A stretch of DNA of 64,000 bases, taken from Heterobilharzia americana. Lineage: Eukaryota; Platyhelminthes; Trematoda; Strigeidida; Schistosomatidae. This document shows, piece by piece, positions 11,601 to 20,194 of this stretch (position 1 is the first letter of the stretch; each line of letters starts with the position of its first letter). The position numbers were made by a program, and so were the translations under genes. Where the stretch lies: the NCBI GenBank assembly GCA_944470555.2, contig OX104131.1, positions 16,298,515-16,362,514 on the forward strand, written 5' to 3'. The notes under the pieces are model-generated. The model saw only the letters and a list, made by a program, of their open reading frames with translations. It was not told the DNA's origin and ran no database searches.

Positions 11601-13722
11601 TAGAGTGACTACTTGTAAACTTCTTTCAAACACTTTCATTGTCAGAAATCATTAATAAACGTGCATGTTGCTGAGTTGAGACACGTAAAAAGGGCCCTTG
11701 TTATCAAAACTAGAGTTTTTTCAGGATAATTCCACTAGATTAATTAATTAACTATCTTCGCGGTGCAAGAGCAAGCACTTTCTCATATTAAAATCACCTT
11801 AACGGCCACCACCGAACCGTAGGAAAACAACGGGGATCAAAGGCACAGAGTAAGGAGATCTAGTTGAACAGACCTGAACCGAAGTTTTGTGCACCTGACC
11901 TTTTACGACCATCGACTTTACAATGAAGATGGAATCGTACTCAAAGATGCCATTTCTCGACATCTTTTTAACAAGAAGAGATGATGGGATGCGCAAAAGA
12001 TCATATAAAAAATATACATGAGTTGAAAAAATGACAAACTTTCATGACAGAGTTCCAATTAGCCGAAAACGAAATTTAATCCATTCCCTTTCTTCTCAAA
12101 TCCTGAAGATTCGCAGCCCCGACACTTTAGAAGACGAAATTCAACTTCATCGCAAACTAATACCCAGACAGATTCATAGATAAAAATCTACGCTGGAATA
12201 CTACACATCAGCTTCCTATCAGTGTGGAAGATAAAAACCTAATTTTGAGCTTCGAATTCACTTGAGATACAGCAGCTGAGGTACTTCAAGGCAGACCGAT
12301 AAGGACTGTCAAAATAACATTCTATGCATCCTGTCTGAAAATCATTTACACTAGTCGTTCAGTGGTGAACACGTGTGCGAACGACAAATTGTCACTGGTA
12401 GCCATTTCAATGTGCTTATGTTAATTCATCTGTTTCTGTGGAGCTGGGTACATAGACCGTACGCAGTGGTAGGCTTGTCCAACGTGGAGGTCAACACTTA
12501 CCAGCATGGCTCAGTAAAGATCAACACCTATCAATTAACAGCTCCATATTACGACATTTGCTTGAAGGTGGATACAGTTCCAGAGGATTCGTTTACACTA
12601 ACCTACGAATACAATATAACTCTTCGAAGGGTGTGAGGAAACATTCATTTTGCATTACTGAAGTCCCAGCATTACAACAATCGAAACCGGAATTTTGTAT
12701 CCAGAAGCGATTTTACCACCTGTCCTTATTCACTTCTTAATCCTTAGACTTTCCTGTTCCATTCCTATGTTGTTTTCATGGCCACGAACTACTAGTAGTT
12801 ATTGATTAACAAGTATTGACAGTCTTATGCTCATGGACTGTAATTTAATGCGACTGTCCAGCTACAGAGGATGATATCGGTGGAAACAAATTTGTTCTCC
12901 GAAGTCTGTATTCTTACATGATGTATTAGGTATATTTAAAATGACTTGTCTACAGTTTTAGATTGTCCTTGGGTAAGACGATTAGTTAAACACGCAAGCT
13001 GTTAATGAAAACATTTCAAAACTGAATGATCATACTTGGATAACAGCTCAGCTCATGCATGGGATGAAAAATATGCCTATTGGAACAACACTACTATACT
13101 AAAGTCCAATACTAACAAATGGAAAGAAAAATTAATAACAGAATCAATCTTTATACATGTCATCCCTAACACATGCGAGGAAGGTGAATCAACAAACTGT
13201 CGACTATATAGAGCATTGTATTGAACAAACAGACAATAAAGAGTATATATGTGATATCTGTGGTTGTCTTCAACGGCTGCTCCAGCAGCTACTAAAATAA
13301 CCAATCAAGTTTGTTAGTCTCGCCTCAAAAGTTACATTTTGTCTGCAATCTAAAGCATCTAATTGGTTTATTTCTGTCTTTGTTTGGGTCGCCTTTACAG
13401 TCACTCATATCTATTGTTAAATGTGTGAATAAAAAAAGCCAGCTGTTGGTGTGATCACGGGCAGTAATTTTGCTCGAAATACTACCAAGATAAAAACTTG
13501 TCATTGCTGGCAAAAAGTGTATACATCTGCATCATTTCGACAGATTTCAATGAGTATGCAATATATGTGTACAGCTGAATAACTGTATATTAGACTATGC
13601 GTTGAAGTTATTGTTTGAAGTCTCTGAATCCTTCTTGGATGAGTAAAACTCATCAAATTTAGCAGAGTTTGAACTGACTGTCGTAATAACTTGAAGAGTG
13701 GTTGTTAAATCCTTTGAATCAC

Positions 13723-13786
<64 letters not shown>

Positions 13787-14740
13787 TGTATCATATGAAT
13801 TCACACTTTCATGAAATTTATTTGGTTATTAATGAAACTATCTGAGATAGCCGGGGTTTGATGGGCTGAAGAGATTGGTACTAGGCGATGATTGAAGGTG
13901 AATTGGGAACCTGGGTCGGGTAAGGACTCGGACCGGCGACCATTGTGTTACCGGCCCAGTGCTCTACCTAGCTATCGGTCAAGTCTTAGATTCACTTCAC
14001 TTTAATCACTTATTTAATCATTCGTATTTGTTGATACTTGTATCTCTCCGTTGTTATACTAGGTCGAATTAGTCGACCTTTGTTGGCATATAGGCTTCTA
14101 TACGGATGGCCTGGTACTGCCTGAATATTTATTGTTACAGTTTACTTGATGGTAGCTAACATTGCAATTCAGGACGCGCATTTCGTCTTGTTTGGGACTC
14201 GCCAGGTAGGTATACTTGCGCCCCAATTAGTGATATTTTTCCCACTGAGATTCAAACCCCAAAGCGTTATCCATTTGACTATTGAAGAACCTCTGTGCAA
14301 CTGGTATTAGTTATTATTATTTATTGCACTTATAACTCCCCGTTGTTATGCTTGATCGACTTCTGCTGGATTACGCCTTGGCGTTTGAAGCGATGGGTAC
14401 TGGCTTGAAGTCTCAATAGGGACATCATCACTCACTGGGATGCAGGTGAATCCAGCTGATGAGTCCCAAATAAGACGAAACGTGTCCTCGGTTTCGATGT
14501 CAGTCACCACCAAGTTGATTTTAGTTATTTACTTGTGTGTTTTTATTTTCTTTGTTTACTTTTTTGATTCTAGAATTAGAATGGCGTCTAGCCCAATTAG
14601 GCATATTGGAATCGAAGTTGACTAAGGATCCTTCGAAGAGGATAAAAATCAAAGTAGCTAACAGTAATCATATTAAGCGTATAGCTGGTGAATCATCTGG
14701 CGATGATGATATTAATAATAGTGATAGTGAGGATGGTTAG
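2563..14740 (+). CDS. PDCL3: Phosducin-like protein 3 (PDCL3 / viral IAP-associated factor) gene, 4 coding exons
   Basis: Coding exons are 2563-2668, 2781-3026, 10953-11161 and 14574-14740. Phases agree at each junction (A|AA, GG|C, A|AA), and the total is 728 nt, one short of 243 codons. The order of motifs is that of PDCL3: [19 protein letters not shown] at the N terminus, an acidic helical region with YRRRR, a thioredoxin-like fold with KFPSVKF and CIPNYP-NNLPSI, then LEWRL and an acidic SDSE tail. About 242 residues plus an initiator Met compares with about 239 in human. In other animals PDCL3 is a cytosolic cofactor of the CCT/TRiC chaperonin for actin and tubulin folding. Two oddities: a TAG sits directly before the first codon, so no genomic in-frame ATG exists in exon 1, and one base is missing in exon 2 at 2977/2978. 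Intron 2 (7.9 kb) hosts an RTE retrotransposon. Identity is firm; intactness is open. Confidence 0.88.
2781..3026 (+). CDS. PDCL3: PDCL3 coding exon 2, with a 1-base frameshift
   Basis: The acceptor is TTTTTCCCTCCAG and the donor is GG|GTAAGC. The exon carries the acidic helical region and YRRRR, then ADWTTE. A stop appears right after this in the same frame. One base further along, the other frame continues with [16 protein letters not shown], the expected thioredoxin-fold strand. A single missing base between 2977 and 2978 (GAA-TAAC where GAA-GTA-AC is expected) explains this. With it counted, the exon ends in phase 2 and joins exon 3 perfectly. Confidence 0.85.
2981..3198. other. Start of PDCL3 intron 2, nothing notable
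   Basis: After the donor at 3027 the sequence is ordinary AT-rich intron until a SINE-like repeat begins near 3200. Confidence 0.4.
3200..3370 (-). repeat. SINE-like repeat, reverse orientation
   Basis: On the minus strand this reads a CGGGTTCAAAA-like B box followed by a CCACCTATCGAGCTTTGACAG-like block. This is the same arrangement as the plus-strand repeat at 2060-2225 and the minus-strand copy at 5795-5960. It lies in PDCL3 intron 2. Confidence 0.5.
3600..4680 (+). mobile_element. 5'-truncated RTE retrotransposon fragment
   Basis: The ORF at 3621-3956 carries [13 protein letters not shown] (the RT YADD-box region, with W for Y), MFGMRFSPP and a YLG-like region mutated to THIGS. It matches the second half of the RT in the full-length copy at 8900-10348. 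Downstream, broken frames match VFDHRC and the C-terminal WLGH region, and the RTE 3' UTR follows to about 4680. The stop after IQEA and later frameshifts make it non-coding. It is nested in PDCL3 intron 2. Confidence 0.8.
4800..5240 (-). mobile_element. RTE 3' fragment, minus strand
   Basis: The reverse complement gives pieces such as [10 protein letters not shown], a TKTWH-like block eroded to LDQDVV, and [12 protein letters not shown]. They match the last 100 codons of RTE RTs. Stops are frequent. The outer part (4800-4900) matches RTE 3' UTR. It is an old fragment in PDCL3 intron 2. Confidence 0.65.
5250..5410 (+). repeat. SM-alpha-like SINE with degenerate hammerhead ribozyme
   Basis: Upstream of the ribozyme is a GGGTTAGAGTCT block near 5293, a degraded pol III B box. 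Next come a spacer containing ATCACTCA and then the hammerhead region. The same order (B box, CACTCA spacer, CATCCAG, hammerhead) is found in the copies near 14.2, 14.45 and 19.25 kb. In schistosomes this arrangement is known as SM-alpha. Confidence 0.65.
5336..5394 (+). ncRNA. Hammerhead ribozyme remnant (inactive core)
   Basis: The CTGACGAG core box is intact at 5347-5354, and the stem II sequence TCCCAAACAGGA follows. The stem I arm CATCCAG has a partner in CTGAGTTCC, and the cleavage triplet GTC precedes it. The second core box, which should read CGAAA, is here AAAAA, so the essential G12 is lost. Self-cleavage is not expected. Confidence 0.7.
5411..5794. other. Intron sequence, no gene recognised
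   Basis: Low-complexity TTATTACCACC-like runs and AT-rich intron. No coding signal was seen. Confidence 0.4.
5795..5960 (-). repeat. SINE-like repeat, reverse orientation
   Basis: On the minus strand it reads GGTGTTTTAGGAAGCTGAC, then TTGCCGGTTCGAACAC (an almost perfect pol III B box), then TGCTTTACCTACCAAGGTTTG. This is the best-preserved copy of the family also seen at 2060-2225 and 3200-3370. Confidence 0.55.
6235..6604 (+). mobile_element. RTE 3' fragment
   Basis: Broken frames read [10 protein letters not shown], then a [17 protein letters not shown] block, then the [19 protein letters not shown] block. They match [26 protein letters not shown] and [16 protein letters not shown] of the full-length copy. 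It is immediately followed by the 5' end of that copy, so the younger element inserted next to or inside this older one. Confidence 0.7.
7016..8475 (+). pseudogene. RTE N-terminal region plus APE endonuclease (frameshifted)
   Basis: The first frame is open from about 7016 ([20 protein letters not shown]) through a proline- and serine-rich linker into [14 protein letters not shown], the conserved start of the endonuclease. A missing base near 7429 moves the reading to the frame of 7432-8475. That frame has CETRIQ (catalytic Glu, residues 8-13 of the ORF), AGDLNAQVG (about 133-141), QIDHIAIS (about 204) and DSDHALV (about 230), the expected APE motifs in order. A second missing base near 8470 ends the frame. 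Such endonucleases nick target DNA to prime reverse transcription. Confidence 0.85.
8529..10348 (+). pseudogene. RTE reverse transcriptase (one frameshift)
   Basis: The linker and RT start are in the frame of 8529-8885. A base is missing in the G run at 8818-8820, after LKR, and the 482-codon frame 8900-10348 then carries the RT proper. Motif A is FLDLKAAFD (about residues 102-110), motif B is [10 protein letters not shown] (about 160), motif C is YADD (about 205-208), followed by MRFSPPKC and FTYLGSRI. All three catalytic aspartates are present. The C-terminal part has [18 protein letters not shown] and [11 protein letters not shown] activity would copy the element RNA at the nicked target. 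The frameshift makes this copy non-autonomous as read. Confidence 0.88.
10546..10952. other. End of PDCL3 intron 2, no gene
   Basis: Ordinary AT-rich intron leading to the polypyrimidine-AG acceptor of exon 3 (TTTGTTTTACAG, ending 10952). Confidence 0.5.
10953..11161 (+). CDS. PDCL3: PDCL3 coding exon 3 (thioredoxin-like fold)
   Basis: The exon reads [19 protein letters not shown] and continues through [15 protein letters not shown] and [10 protein letters not shown]. This matches the phosducin-family thioredoxin-like domain closely. The acceptor is TTTGTTTTACAG and the donor is AAAAA|GTAAGT. Entry phase 2 fits exon 2 (GG|C gives Gly). Confidence 0.9.
11162..13724. other. PDCL3 intron 3, first part; no gene recognised
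   Basis: Short open frames here (for example 12373-12636 and 13036-13224) lack known motifs, splice context or homology that I recognise. I treat this as intron. Confidence 0.5.
13725..13780. repeat. (AT)28 dinucleotide repeat
   Basis: Uninterrupted AT/TA dinucleotides for 56 bp inside PDCL3 intron 3. A poly(Tyr-Ile) open frame across it is an artefact. Confidence 0.98.
13840..13990 (-). repeat. tRNA-derived SINE head
   Basis: On the minus strand, GATAGCTAGGTAGAGCACTG is a clean A box with D-arm-like bases. After an anticodon-arm-like stretch comes GGTCGCCGGTCCGAGTCC, a T-arm and B box. The body continues with a CAGGTTCCCAATTCACC-like stretch. The acceptor stem does not close well, and the sequence has no CCA context, so this is a SINE rather than a working tRNA gene. 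Confidence 0.65.
14164..14216 (-). ncRNA. Hammerhead ribozyme remnant, minus strand
   Basis: On the minus strand: CTGGCGAG (14198-14205), TCCCAAACAAGA, CGAAA, TGCGCGTC, CTGAATTG. The GAAA box and cleavage GTC are intact, but the first box has G for the invariant A6, so activity is unlikely. Confidence 0.7.
14443..14500 (+). ncRNA. Hammerhead ribozyme with intact core boxes
   Basis: CTGATGAG lies at 14456-14463 and GAAA at 14477-14480, joined by a GTC/GAC stem II with an AT-rich loop. Next is ACGTGTC, a very short stem III ending in the GTC cleavage triplet. Stem I (AATCCAG against CTCGGTTTC) has a bulge or mismatch, which could weaken it. All invariant core bases are present. Hammerheads of this short-stem-III type are known from schistosome SM-alpha repeats and from Penelope-like elements. 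Confidence 0.75.
14574..14740 (+). CDS. PDCL3: PDCL3 coding exon 4 with stop
   Basis: The acceptor is TTTTTTGATTCTAG. The exon enters in phase 1 (A|AA) and reads [15 protein letters not shown], a lysine/arginine stretch, then an acidic [14 protein letters not shown] tail and TAG at 14738-14740. It matches the C-terminal LEW-L helix and acidic serine tail of PDCL3. Putative polyadenylation lies in the AT-rich sequence after 15040. Confidence 0.88.
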
Positions 14741-15204
14741 AATAGAGAGACAGCCTTTTTTACAAATTGGATAGATTGAATTCTACACCTTTTACTGTTT
14801 ATTTATTTCTTCATAACTAACTCTATTACAACTGCTGTTATAACTTTTTGCATGGTGTGTGTCTGTGTTACGTTTTGCTTGTTCCCTCCTCCTGTCTCAA
14901 CAAATCATGTATTTATTTATCTTGTGAATATAGTGCCTTCAAGTCAACCCACTTGACTCCGTCTAATACTGCTGTTCATTATGTAACAATATACACTTCA
15001 TTTTCACCGCATAACACTTTTTCAGACGAAGGCGATATTATTAATAATAAATTTACTTTATACAATTTATGTTTTGTAATATACATCTTATTTCCAAAAT
15101 GTATACTTCAGAATTGTTTTATTTTTGAATAACATAGAGACTAGTGTTATTCATCAAGTCCCGCGTACAAGTTTTTTGTATTATAATTATAAAATATACT
15201 TATT
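14741..15204. other. PDCL3 3' UTR and downstream
   Basis: AT-rich non-coding sequence; AATAATAAA-like motifs near 15043-15050 could serve as a polyadenylation signal. No further gene was seen. Confidence 0.45.
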
Positions 15205-15645
15205 TAGAATTTGTGAGTCTATGCAGTATGCCTACCTCTACGTGTCATGCTAGGAGAATTTGGATTAGGTTGGAAGATCTTTCAGGGTGGTCATGCCAAG
15301 ACCTGGCACTAGTCGATAGAGTCCCTAACTGTAGGTCTAAGCCGTATGAGGAGATATAGACTGCCTCGTTTGGGTCAAGACGAAAGGAATCAGTGGTTGG
15401 AGGTTGGTCAAAGTGGCTCAGATGTATTCACTTCTTAGCATCTCTTAAAGTTTAAATACTCACACTAACCTTTATCTACAAATTGTTTACTCTCTCATAC
15501 AACTTTGTCTACTTTGACATCACTCCTTTTCTATCCACCTGTTCCTTGTGAAGTGTGGCAACTTGAGCCGATGCACTTGTGTGGAAGTTCTACATTGATT
15601 TTGTCAGTGTCTGTATAAGTCGTAGGAGAGGATGGTGTGAATCAT
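15205..15645 (+). mobile_element. RTE 3' fragment
   Basis: Frames read VMLGEFGLGWK-FQGGHAKTWH, then SLTVGLS-MRRYRLP, ERNQWLE and the RTE 3' UTR (GTGTGGCAACTTGAGCCG), with a GATGATTC-type tail near 15640. This is the last about 110 codons of an RTE RT, with stops. Confidence 0.75.
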
Positions 15646-16720
15646 CATCATCAAGATCAACATAAAACCAGGCATTATTGCGTAACGGTCCAAGTTGCTA
15701 CACCTTATATCAGCACATCATGGCAATAAAGTGGAAGATGAAGAAATAAAAATCGGTCAAAGGAAGTAGAAGGTAGGAAAAGAGAAGAAGGAGGAATGAG
15801 AAGATAATGAGATGAAGTATGGCGGTTAATGTGAGGATAATGTGTGTATGCACCTGCGCCACTAACATCGGTTCCAAGCCATATCACCTACAGTCTGTAA
15901 CCACTGGTTTCTCCTGTCCCGCGGACCCAACCGGCTAGTCTGAATCGTCCTATAGCGCCCAAACCAACAGTCGATGACTTCATGCATTGATGCCATGTTT
16001 TAGTCTGGCCACCTCGAGCCTTCTTCCAGCCTGAACCTACTTCGGCCAACATTATGCTACGAGCCGCCAGACGGTGGCTAGGCATACGTAACATATGTCC
16101 CAGCCACCTCAGTCGATAAAGGTTCACAACAGCATCAACTTACTTACCTCTCCTGCCTAAAACTCTACGTCTAACTTCTGCGTTACTCACATAATGACAT
16201 CACGAAACATGGCCTATGCTACGAAAGCAGCGGAGGTCAAACACCTGAAGCCTTCTCATGTTTTCTCCCTTTAATGACCATGTTTCACAGCCATAGAGTA
16301 GAACAGAGCGGACTAAAGCACAGTACAGTCGACCCTAAATAGACAGTGGGATATGACGGCGGTGCCACACGTGGCCTAAGTTGGCAAAAGCCAAATGAGC
16401 CTTTTGTATTGGTGCAGAGATTTCATCGGCCACCAGGGCTGATCCTACTCCCCAGGTAGGTAAAGTGTACAACGCCCTCAACCACTTCACTCTATTTTTA
16501 GTCGAAGACTTATTCCCGAGCAACAATTTGCACTTAGGTGGCGAGAAACGCATCCCAAACATTCTCAGATTGCAATTCAAGGTGTCCGGAAGACTCTACA
16601 TCTTTCCAGCATCGCCTAACAGGACTACGTATTCAAAGTCTACCAAAGATTTTGTGATTAGGTTAATCCATGTGTAGTTGAATGTCAAGATAGAGACCTC
16701 CATAAGATGGTGTGAATAGA
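15646..16720 (-). mobile_element. 5'-truncated RTE copy, minus strand
   Basis: On the minus strand, open stretches at 16580-16335 ([17 protein letters not shown], then VADEISA-IQKAHLAFANLGH) and 16127-15888 ([36 protein letters not shown]) match the full-length copy. The copy starts within RT near the ILMEVS region and ends at the TCATCATCATCA tail at 15645-15655, directly against the tail of the plus-strand fragment. Confidence 0.8.
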
Positions 16721-18778
16721 CAATTGTTATAAATTTGTCTGGTTGTAATTGGCTTAAGCATGTAATTCTGTCGGTTCAATCTTAGCGCCGACTTTGAACG
16801 TGATTGGTTTCGAATATACTTGCTCACTCAACCTGGTATATTCAATCTGCCCACAGGATGAATCACAATTTGACTCTTCCAAACGTTCGCAACAGAAAAC
16901 AAAGTTTGGTGCTTATTGTTTGTATATTTCAGGCAATCTGATTTGTCTGCATATACGACTCTATTCGCAATAGTGGGTGATTTCGCTCAACATGCAATTA
17001 TTTCCGAACTATAAACTATACATGGGTAAATGAAGGGTTAATCGAATGGAAAATTGTACTTTCGTAGTCAGTACGCATCACTTCGCCCGCTTTTGAGTAT
17101 CATTGGTTGTATTTGGCAGCCATGTTAGTAGACACTGTCTCTCTAGTAACTAATATACTTCACTTCTGATGTACATTCCAACCAACAAATATATAAAAGA
17201 ATTTTTTGAATAGCAAATTCTACTGACTAGTATGTCGCAGGTTGATGTAAACTTAGAGGCCAAGGAGCACTCAACACATGTTTCCTCTCAGTTTCAAACT
17301 TCTTAGTCTTGTAAACCCATGATTTCACAGCGGGTTAAGTCCAGAATTGTCCAATCTTTTGTTGACCTCTTTCATACTTATTTTCTAGATCGAAATCGAA
17401 GAGTCTACATTTTCCAACCACTGCCTCGAAAAAGATTACCTGAAGTCCTTCTGAGAATCCTTAATTCATGGAATTAACCGCATTAAGTAGTGATCCTACC
17501 ATTGTGCAAATTACTAGAAGCTAGAAAGTTTACACCACTGTATTGTAGTTGAATGGTTGAATAGAAAAGGGTTCATCTGAAGACCCAAAGATTCTAGGTA
17601 CCATTTAGTCACAGAACAGTGGGTTCATACTCTTAAAAAGCGTAATACAGGGATGAAACAACAGCCCAGTGTTACCTCGTTTCCAATGCTTCTTCAGCTG
17701 ATACCAATCTCTCATGAAAACACCTGGAAATTAGTTGCTTCAAAAAACAGTTAATCCTCTACACTGACTTCCTTTAATGTATTAAATGTTTCCTTTTCAT
17801 GTGCTTTTAAGACATGATTTATTCTTTCATGATCTGTCTAATTCGCTTAAATACCTAGCATTCAAGTAATTGGTATAGGGTGAAAAACCAGTTCCACTTA
17901 CTTTCGCCTGGTGTCATAAGCCCTCTCATAGTTTAGTATATAAAGACCTGCACTGGATAGCTAAGTTACATCTTATTTTCGTAATCAACCTTGAAAGACT
18001 TTATTGTCCGATAGGAGCTACTTTAAGTATAATCTTTTGGTAGGTCGATTTTTCTTCGTACTTAAGTATTATATAGCAAAGCATTCAAAGATTTTCGAAC
18101 GCTCAGTGTACAACAGTAAAGCTGTCGGGACGTTTCACAGTTATCAGCTGCGAATTCTTTTGCCACATTATATATGAAGTGCATAGCCCAATCCAATTTG
18201 TACGTTGGTTTCCAAAAAGCATTATGACCCTTCATAACCTGATCTGGCCTCTTCTAAACACTTTAAAAAGTGTCATTCTTGTAGAAACTAATCTCCTGTC
18301 CATCGATAACTGTAAGTAACTTATTTCGATCGTTTACAGTGTCCTACTGATTAAGATTCCTGTTTAAGGTGAGAAGTATTTTACTACAACCAGGCAAATT
18401 TAGTACAGATTCTTTTTTCTGTGAAACATACATAAATAGTGTTCTCCAAGTTGTTATTTCTGCTTTGCTTCAAACATTTTCAACTCGGAGAAGACTTCTA
18501 CCTAGGTATTCAAATCCTGAGCTACGCATATTATTATCGTTTCAGGCACAAAGGAATAGGTTGACCTTGGTTGGCATAAAATTCAGACTGGGCGCTTCTT
18601 CACCACTGTGATCTGTTTTGAACAACCCTTTTTGGGATAGAAGTGGTGGAGTGATCTCCTTTGCATTTCGATATGATGTTTATTATCTATATGTCTTGAT
18701 AAATACGTGCTCCTTACCAGCATTCTTGGAGTTAAAATTGTCGTCTCTCCTATAATTTCAAAGGTGCCAACGAATGAG
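16721..18778. other. No gene recognised
   Basis: AT-rich sequence with only short open frames and no motif I can name. No tandem repeat was seen. Confidence 0.45.
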
Positions 18779-18834
18779 ATACATCCAGCTGACAAGTCCA
18801 AAATAGTATGAAACGCGTGTCCTGGACTCCACTG
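18779..18834 (+). ncRNA. Hammerhead ribozyme remnant (core G8 lost)
   Basis: CATCCAG and CTGGACTC form a perfect stem I, and GAAACGCGTGTC is present, but the first core box reads CTGACAAG (18789-18796) in place of CTGANGAG, so G8 is replaced. Only the ribozyme end of the repeat remains. Confidence 0.7.
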
Positions 18835-19104
18835 TTGGCTATCACGAAGGAAATTACAACATTGTTACAATAGCAAGCATACAGTTGTCAATGTTAGTCT
18901 GTGCACATTTCACTGATTTGAAGGGAGTGAAAACAAAATCAAGGAATTTGAATGATTGTTAAAAGAAATAATGTTAGCTAATCCAAAACTGCATTCATCA
19001 TGTTTTTCAACATTCAATACATGTAAACAAAATTGGTTTTAATATTAATGTACTATTGGGACACAGGGTATTTGAATTCATAGTTGTTTGATATTTGAAG
19101 TTTT
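18835..19104. other. No gene recognised
   Basis: AT-rich spacer between hammerhead-bearing repeats. Confidence 0.4.
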
Positions 19105-19212
19105 TTGTCGCTATACAGGGTCGAATTGGTAGACCTTTGTTGGTGGATATACTCCTATGCAGATGCCTCAATACTGCCAGATATTCATGATATTGTGTTC
19201 ATCTTAGTGATT

Positions 19213-19268
19213 TACACTTGAATTCAAGTCGCACATTTTGCCCTATTTAGGACTCGTCAGGTGGATGT
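19213..19268 (-). ncRNA. Hammerhead ribozyme remnant, minus strand
   Basis: On the minus strand CTGACGAG (19253-19260) is intact, followed by TCCTAAATAGGG. The second box reads CAAAA where CGAAA is expected, so G12 is lost. Part of an SM-alpha-like unit with recognisable A and B boxes. Confidence 0.7.
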
Positions 19269-19477
19269 ACTTGTACTACTGTGAGCAACGTTGTTCCCAC
19301 CGAGACTCTAACCAAGTACCATCTCTTCAAATACCAAAGCGTTACCCATTGAGGCACGAGAGCCACCTGGTGTACAACCAATATCAGTTGTTGTTGTTTG
19401 ATACTTGTAGTTTTCCGTTGCTATGCAAGGTCGAATTTCTTGAGTTCAATAGGAACAACATCACTCACTGCGTTGCA

Positions 19478-19515
19478 GGTACATCCAGCCGATGAGTCCC
19501 AAATATTTAATTCAG
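19478..19515 (+). ncRNA. Truncated hammerhead remnant
   Basis: GGTACATCCAG, then CCGATGAG (19489-19496, first U of the box replaced by C), then TCCCAAAT. The GAAA box and cleavage site are missing, so only the 5' half of a ribozyme is left. Confidence 0.6.
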
Positions 19516-20194
19516 TTACACAAAGCAGACGGCTGCGTAACGGTACAAAACTTAAGAGCTGTGACGTCATCGTTGCTTCTGATAAGCTTTCAGTACAGTA
19601 AAGTGCACTGGGTTATAGGATAAAAATGCAAAAACAAAACATTCGAGTGGAATAATATGGGTCCCTTTTATTATTTCGGTGGTTCTTGTTAGCTGCTTGC
19701 AACCTAGAATATTTACAATAAAAGATTAACATACTTTAGTTCACTGAGTTCACTCACAATGGGACAACGGCACGGTGAATTAGGGAAACTATCTGAATTG
19801 AAATGAAGTCAAAGTGGCATGTAGTTTGGTCATATATATATGCTTCTTACTGGAACGAAAATTCTCGTAAAAATAAAATGGGGGCAGAGAAACGAATACT
19901 TTAGAATTTAGAACAAAAAATTACACAAGTTGGTGAGTAGATAAATTAGTCGGAAAACAAAATGCAACAGAACACAACGAGTAGAGCTGAGTTGATTAAG
20001 ATTGAAGTTCAGTGTGAACTGACAGGATAATGATGTAATCAAATGAGTGGAAGTTTAAGAAATGAGGTTATCAGGATAGTTGAAGATTGACCATAGATTC
20101 CATTTGAACACATAAATTTAGTTTAAGGCGTTCGATTCCAATAGCTTCTATGGAGCGAAGAGATAAATTATTCTGTTTATTGATTAGTTTGACT
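19516..20194. other. No gene recognised; possibly the 3' part of the Penelope-like element
   Basis: No coding signal survives. It lies on the 3' side of the minus-strand Penelope-like element and could be its eroded non-coding end. Confidence 0.35.

Larger units (their letters stand above)
14040..14510. repeat. Composite repeat with two opposed hammerhead units
   Basis: A left block near 14050 (CCGTTGTTATACTAGGTCGA) recurs as CCCGTTGTTATGCTTGATCGA near 14339. A minus-strand hammerhead unit (B box GGTTTGAATCTC on the minus strand near 14255) sits left of a plus-strand unit. The same layout is found at 19105-19515. See the two hammerhead entries for the cores. Confidence 0.6.
19105..19515. repeat. 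Composite repeat with two opposed hammerhead units
   Basis: Same plan as 14040-14510. Direct copies of a CGCTAT-CAAGGTCGAATT block lie near 19108 and 19416. A minus-strand SM-alpha-like unit has an A-box-like TGCCTCAATGGGT (minus strand, near 19350), the B box GGTTAGAGTCTC near 19305, and a hammerhead near 19215-19268. A plus-strand unit ends in a truncated hammerhead at 19478-19515. Confidence 0.65.

Noticed and set aside
13595..13804. Minus-strand frame with a long Tyr-Ile repeat
   Set aside because: It is the translation of the (AT)28 microsatellite; not a gene.
13915..13985. Functional tRNA gene
   Set aside because: The acceptor stem does not pair and a SINE body follows; treated as a tRNA-derived SINE.
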